Shown here: positions 63,464 to 64,000 of the stretch, one piece after another
Layout of the letters: the number at the start of each line of letters is the position of its first letter
Position numbering within the stretch: position 1 is the first letter of the stretch
DNA from: Lewinellaceae bacterium
GTDB taxonomy: Bacteria; Bacteroidota; Bacteroidia; Chitinophagales; Saprospiraceae
DNA length: 64,000 bases
Assembly (NCBI GenBank): GCA_020636405.1
Contig: JACJXW010000004.1
Coordinates: forward strand, 3,894,001 to 3,958,000
Direction of reading: 5' to 3'
The notes under the pieces: model-generated
Told to the model about the DNA's origin: nothing
Databases searched by the model: none
What the model saw: the letters and a program-made list of their open reading frames with translations, nothing else
Translations under genes and position numbers: made by a program

Positions 63464-64000
63464 TCAGGCTTTGTCGGCAACCAGTTTACGGCGCATGACC
63501 GGCACATCTTTCACCACCATCTGCACCGTCGTATCCTTGATCTTTTCTTCCAGCAGTACGATCTTTCCACGCCGCAGGTTTTCCAGCACATCCTGCTGAT
63601 AATGACGGACAGTGATCAATTCCAGGCCCCGGTCCCGCAAGACCTTAAAGGTATCCTTGAGCTGTTCGGCCAGGCGGTCTGCTTTATCATCGATATCATT
63701 GATAACGAGGCTGAAGCTGATAGCGGAGTTTTGCATCATATTTACCTGGATACGCAGCCCGGCGATCAGGTTGAAAATGTGGCTGATATGGTGCTCTGCC
63801 ACGAAGGAAAAATCGCGGGTGCTGATGGACAACAGGCATTGGTCCGGTTCCACTGCGACCATTGGAGGGTAATTGTCTTCCACCTCATCGGAAATGAGGG
63901 TCCCCTCACCACTGGGGTCGATGAACGACTTTACATAAAGCGGTATGCTTTTATTCTGGAGCGGTTTGATCGTCTTAGGGTGGATGACCTTTGCGCCATA
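63464..64000 (-). CDS. lysC: Aspartate kinase, C-terminal part
   Basis: The gene runs off the window; 178 codons to the stop at 63464-63466 are visible, beginning YGAKVIHPKTIKPLQNKSIPLYV, the catalytic-domain end of aspartate kinases. Then the ACT regulatory domains: LISTRDFSFVAEHHISHIFNLIAGLRIQVNMMQNSAISF. It phosphorylates aspartate at the start of lysine, threonine and methionine synthesis and is normally feedback-inhibited through the ACT part. The visible part lacks a fused homoserine dehydrogenase, so it is a monofunctional enzyme. The exact symbol (lysC or other isozyme) is assigned loosely. Confidence 0.9.
   Translation of the reverse strand, partial: YGAKVIHPKTIKPLQNKSIPLYVKSFIDPSGEGTLISDEVEDNYPPMVAVEPDQCLLSISTRDFSFVAEHHISHIFNLIAGLRIQVNMMQNSAISFSLVINDIDDKADRLAEQLKDTFKVLRDRGLELITVRHYQQDVLENLRRGKIVLLEEKIKDTTVQMVVKDVPVMRRKLVADKA

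Noticed and set aside
1..64000. tRNA, rRNA and tmRNA genes
   Set aside because: No cloverleaf with GGTTCGA-type arm and no ribosomal or tmRNA core motif was found in the gaps by eye.

Overview
The window looks like a chromosomal segment of a Bacteroidota bacterium, most likely Saprospiria (Lewinella/Phaeodactylibacter-like). The signs are type IX secretion (T9SS) C-terminal domains on several exported proteins, a SusC/SusD/SusE outer-membrane uptake set, many lipoproteins, TAnnTTTG promoter -7 boxes, near absence of Shine-Dalgarno sequences, the DUF1573-yajC-YbbR gene order and an epimerase-type threonine dehydrogenase. GC content appears to be about 50 percent. I find no rRNA, tRNA, CRISPR array, prophage or complete insertion sequence.

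Layout. 1-3812 (minus): a HerA-like ATPase cut by the window edge, a membrane-anchored nonspecific nuclease and a membrane-anchored subtilase. 4071-6209 (plus): thioredoxin reductase and class II aldolase. 6293-10615 (minus): primase DnaG, a 494-base gap, then YbbR-like protein, YajC and a DUF1573 lipoprotein. 10728-16276 (plus): shikimate kinase, a small DUF429-like ORF, an unusual two-module Clp/Hsp100-like ATPase and a secreted subtilase. 16464-19553 (minus): glutamate dehydrogenase, a possible 35-residue membrane peptide, a short-chain dehydrogenase and GTP cyclohydrolase I. 19891-22436 (plus): a lipoprotein, an array of terminator-like hairpins, and dihydrolipoyl dehydrogenase. 22548-26056 (minus): a HlyD adaptor and a C39-peptidase ABC exporter.

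26394-33418 holds mixed housekeeping and accessory genes: a glycosyltransferase-like protein, a lipase-like hydrolase, a SPOR-like protein, Fmt, an MBL-fold enzyme and a PA-domain T9SS protein. 33698-35497 encodes a double-ATPase peptide ABC protein, followed by a 166-bp palindromic MITE-like element. 35781-48571 holds a choice-of-anchor-B T9SS protein, then SusC-SusD-SusE facing a GH65 phosphorylase and beta-phosphoglucomutase. These would together import an alpha-linked glucose oligosaccharide, cleave it with phosphate and convert beta-glucose-1-phosphate to glucose-6-phosphate. 48967-56852 (plus): a DUF1800/DUF1501 exported pair, a lipoprotein and a large DUF5723 protein ending in an SH3 domain. 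57058-60335 (minus): threonine-to-glycine operon (tdh and kbl) with a secreted Gfo/Idh-type protein between them. 60408-64000 (minus): HsdR-N-like nuclease fold protein, TilS, a PfkB-type kinase and the C-terminal part of aspartate kinase, which runs off the window.

Most striking points: the Clp-like protein at 11588-14830 has lost the acidic Walker B pair of its first ATPase module and ends in what resembles the PCRF domain of peptide release factors. There is also a whole-element palindrome at 35534-35699, several strong plus-strand terminators with no gene to terminate (8685-8727, 31115-31155, 20504-20888), and enzymes with family-key residues replaced (short-chain dehydrogenase, glycosyltransferase).
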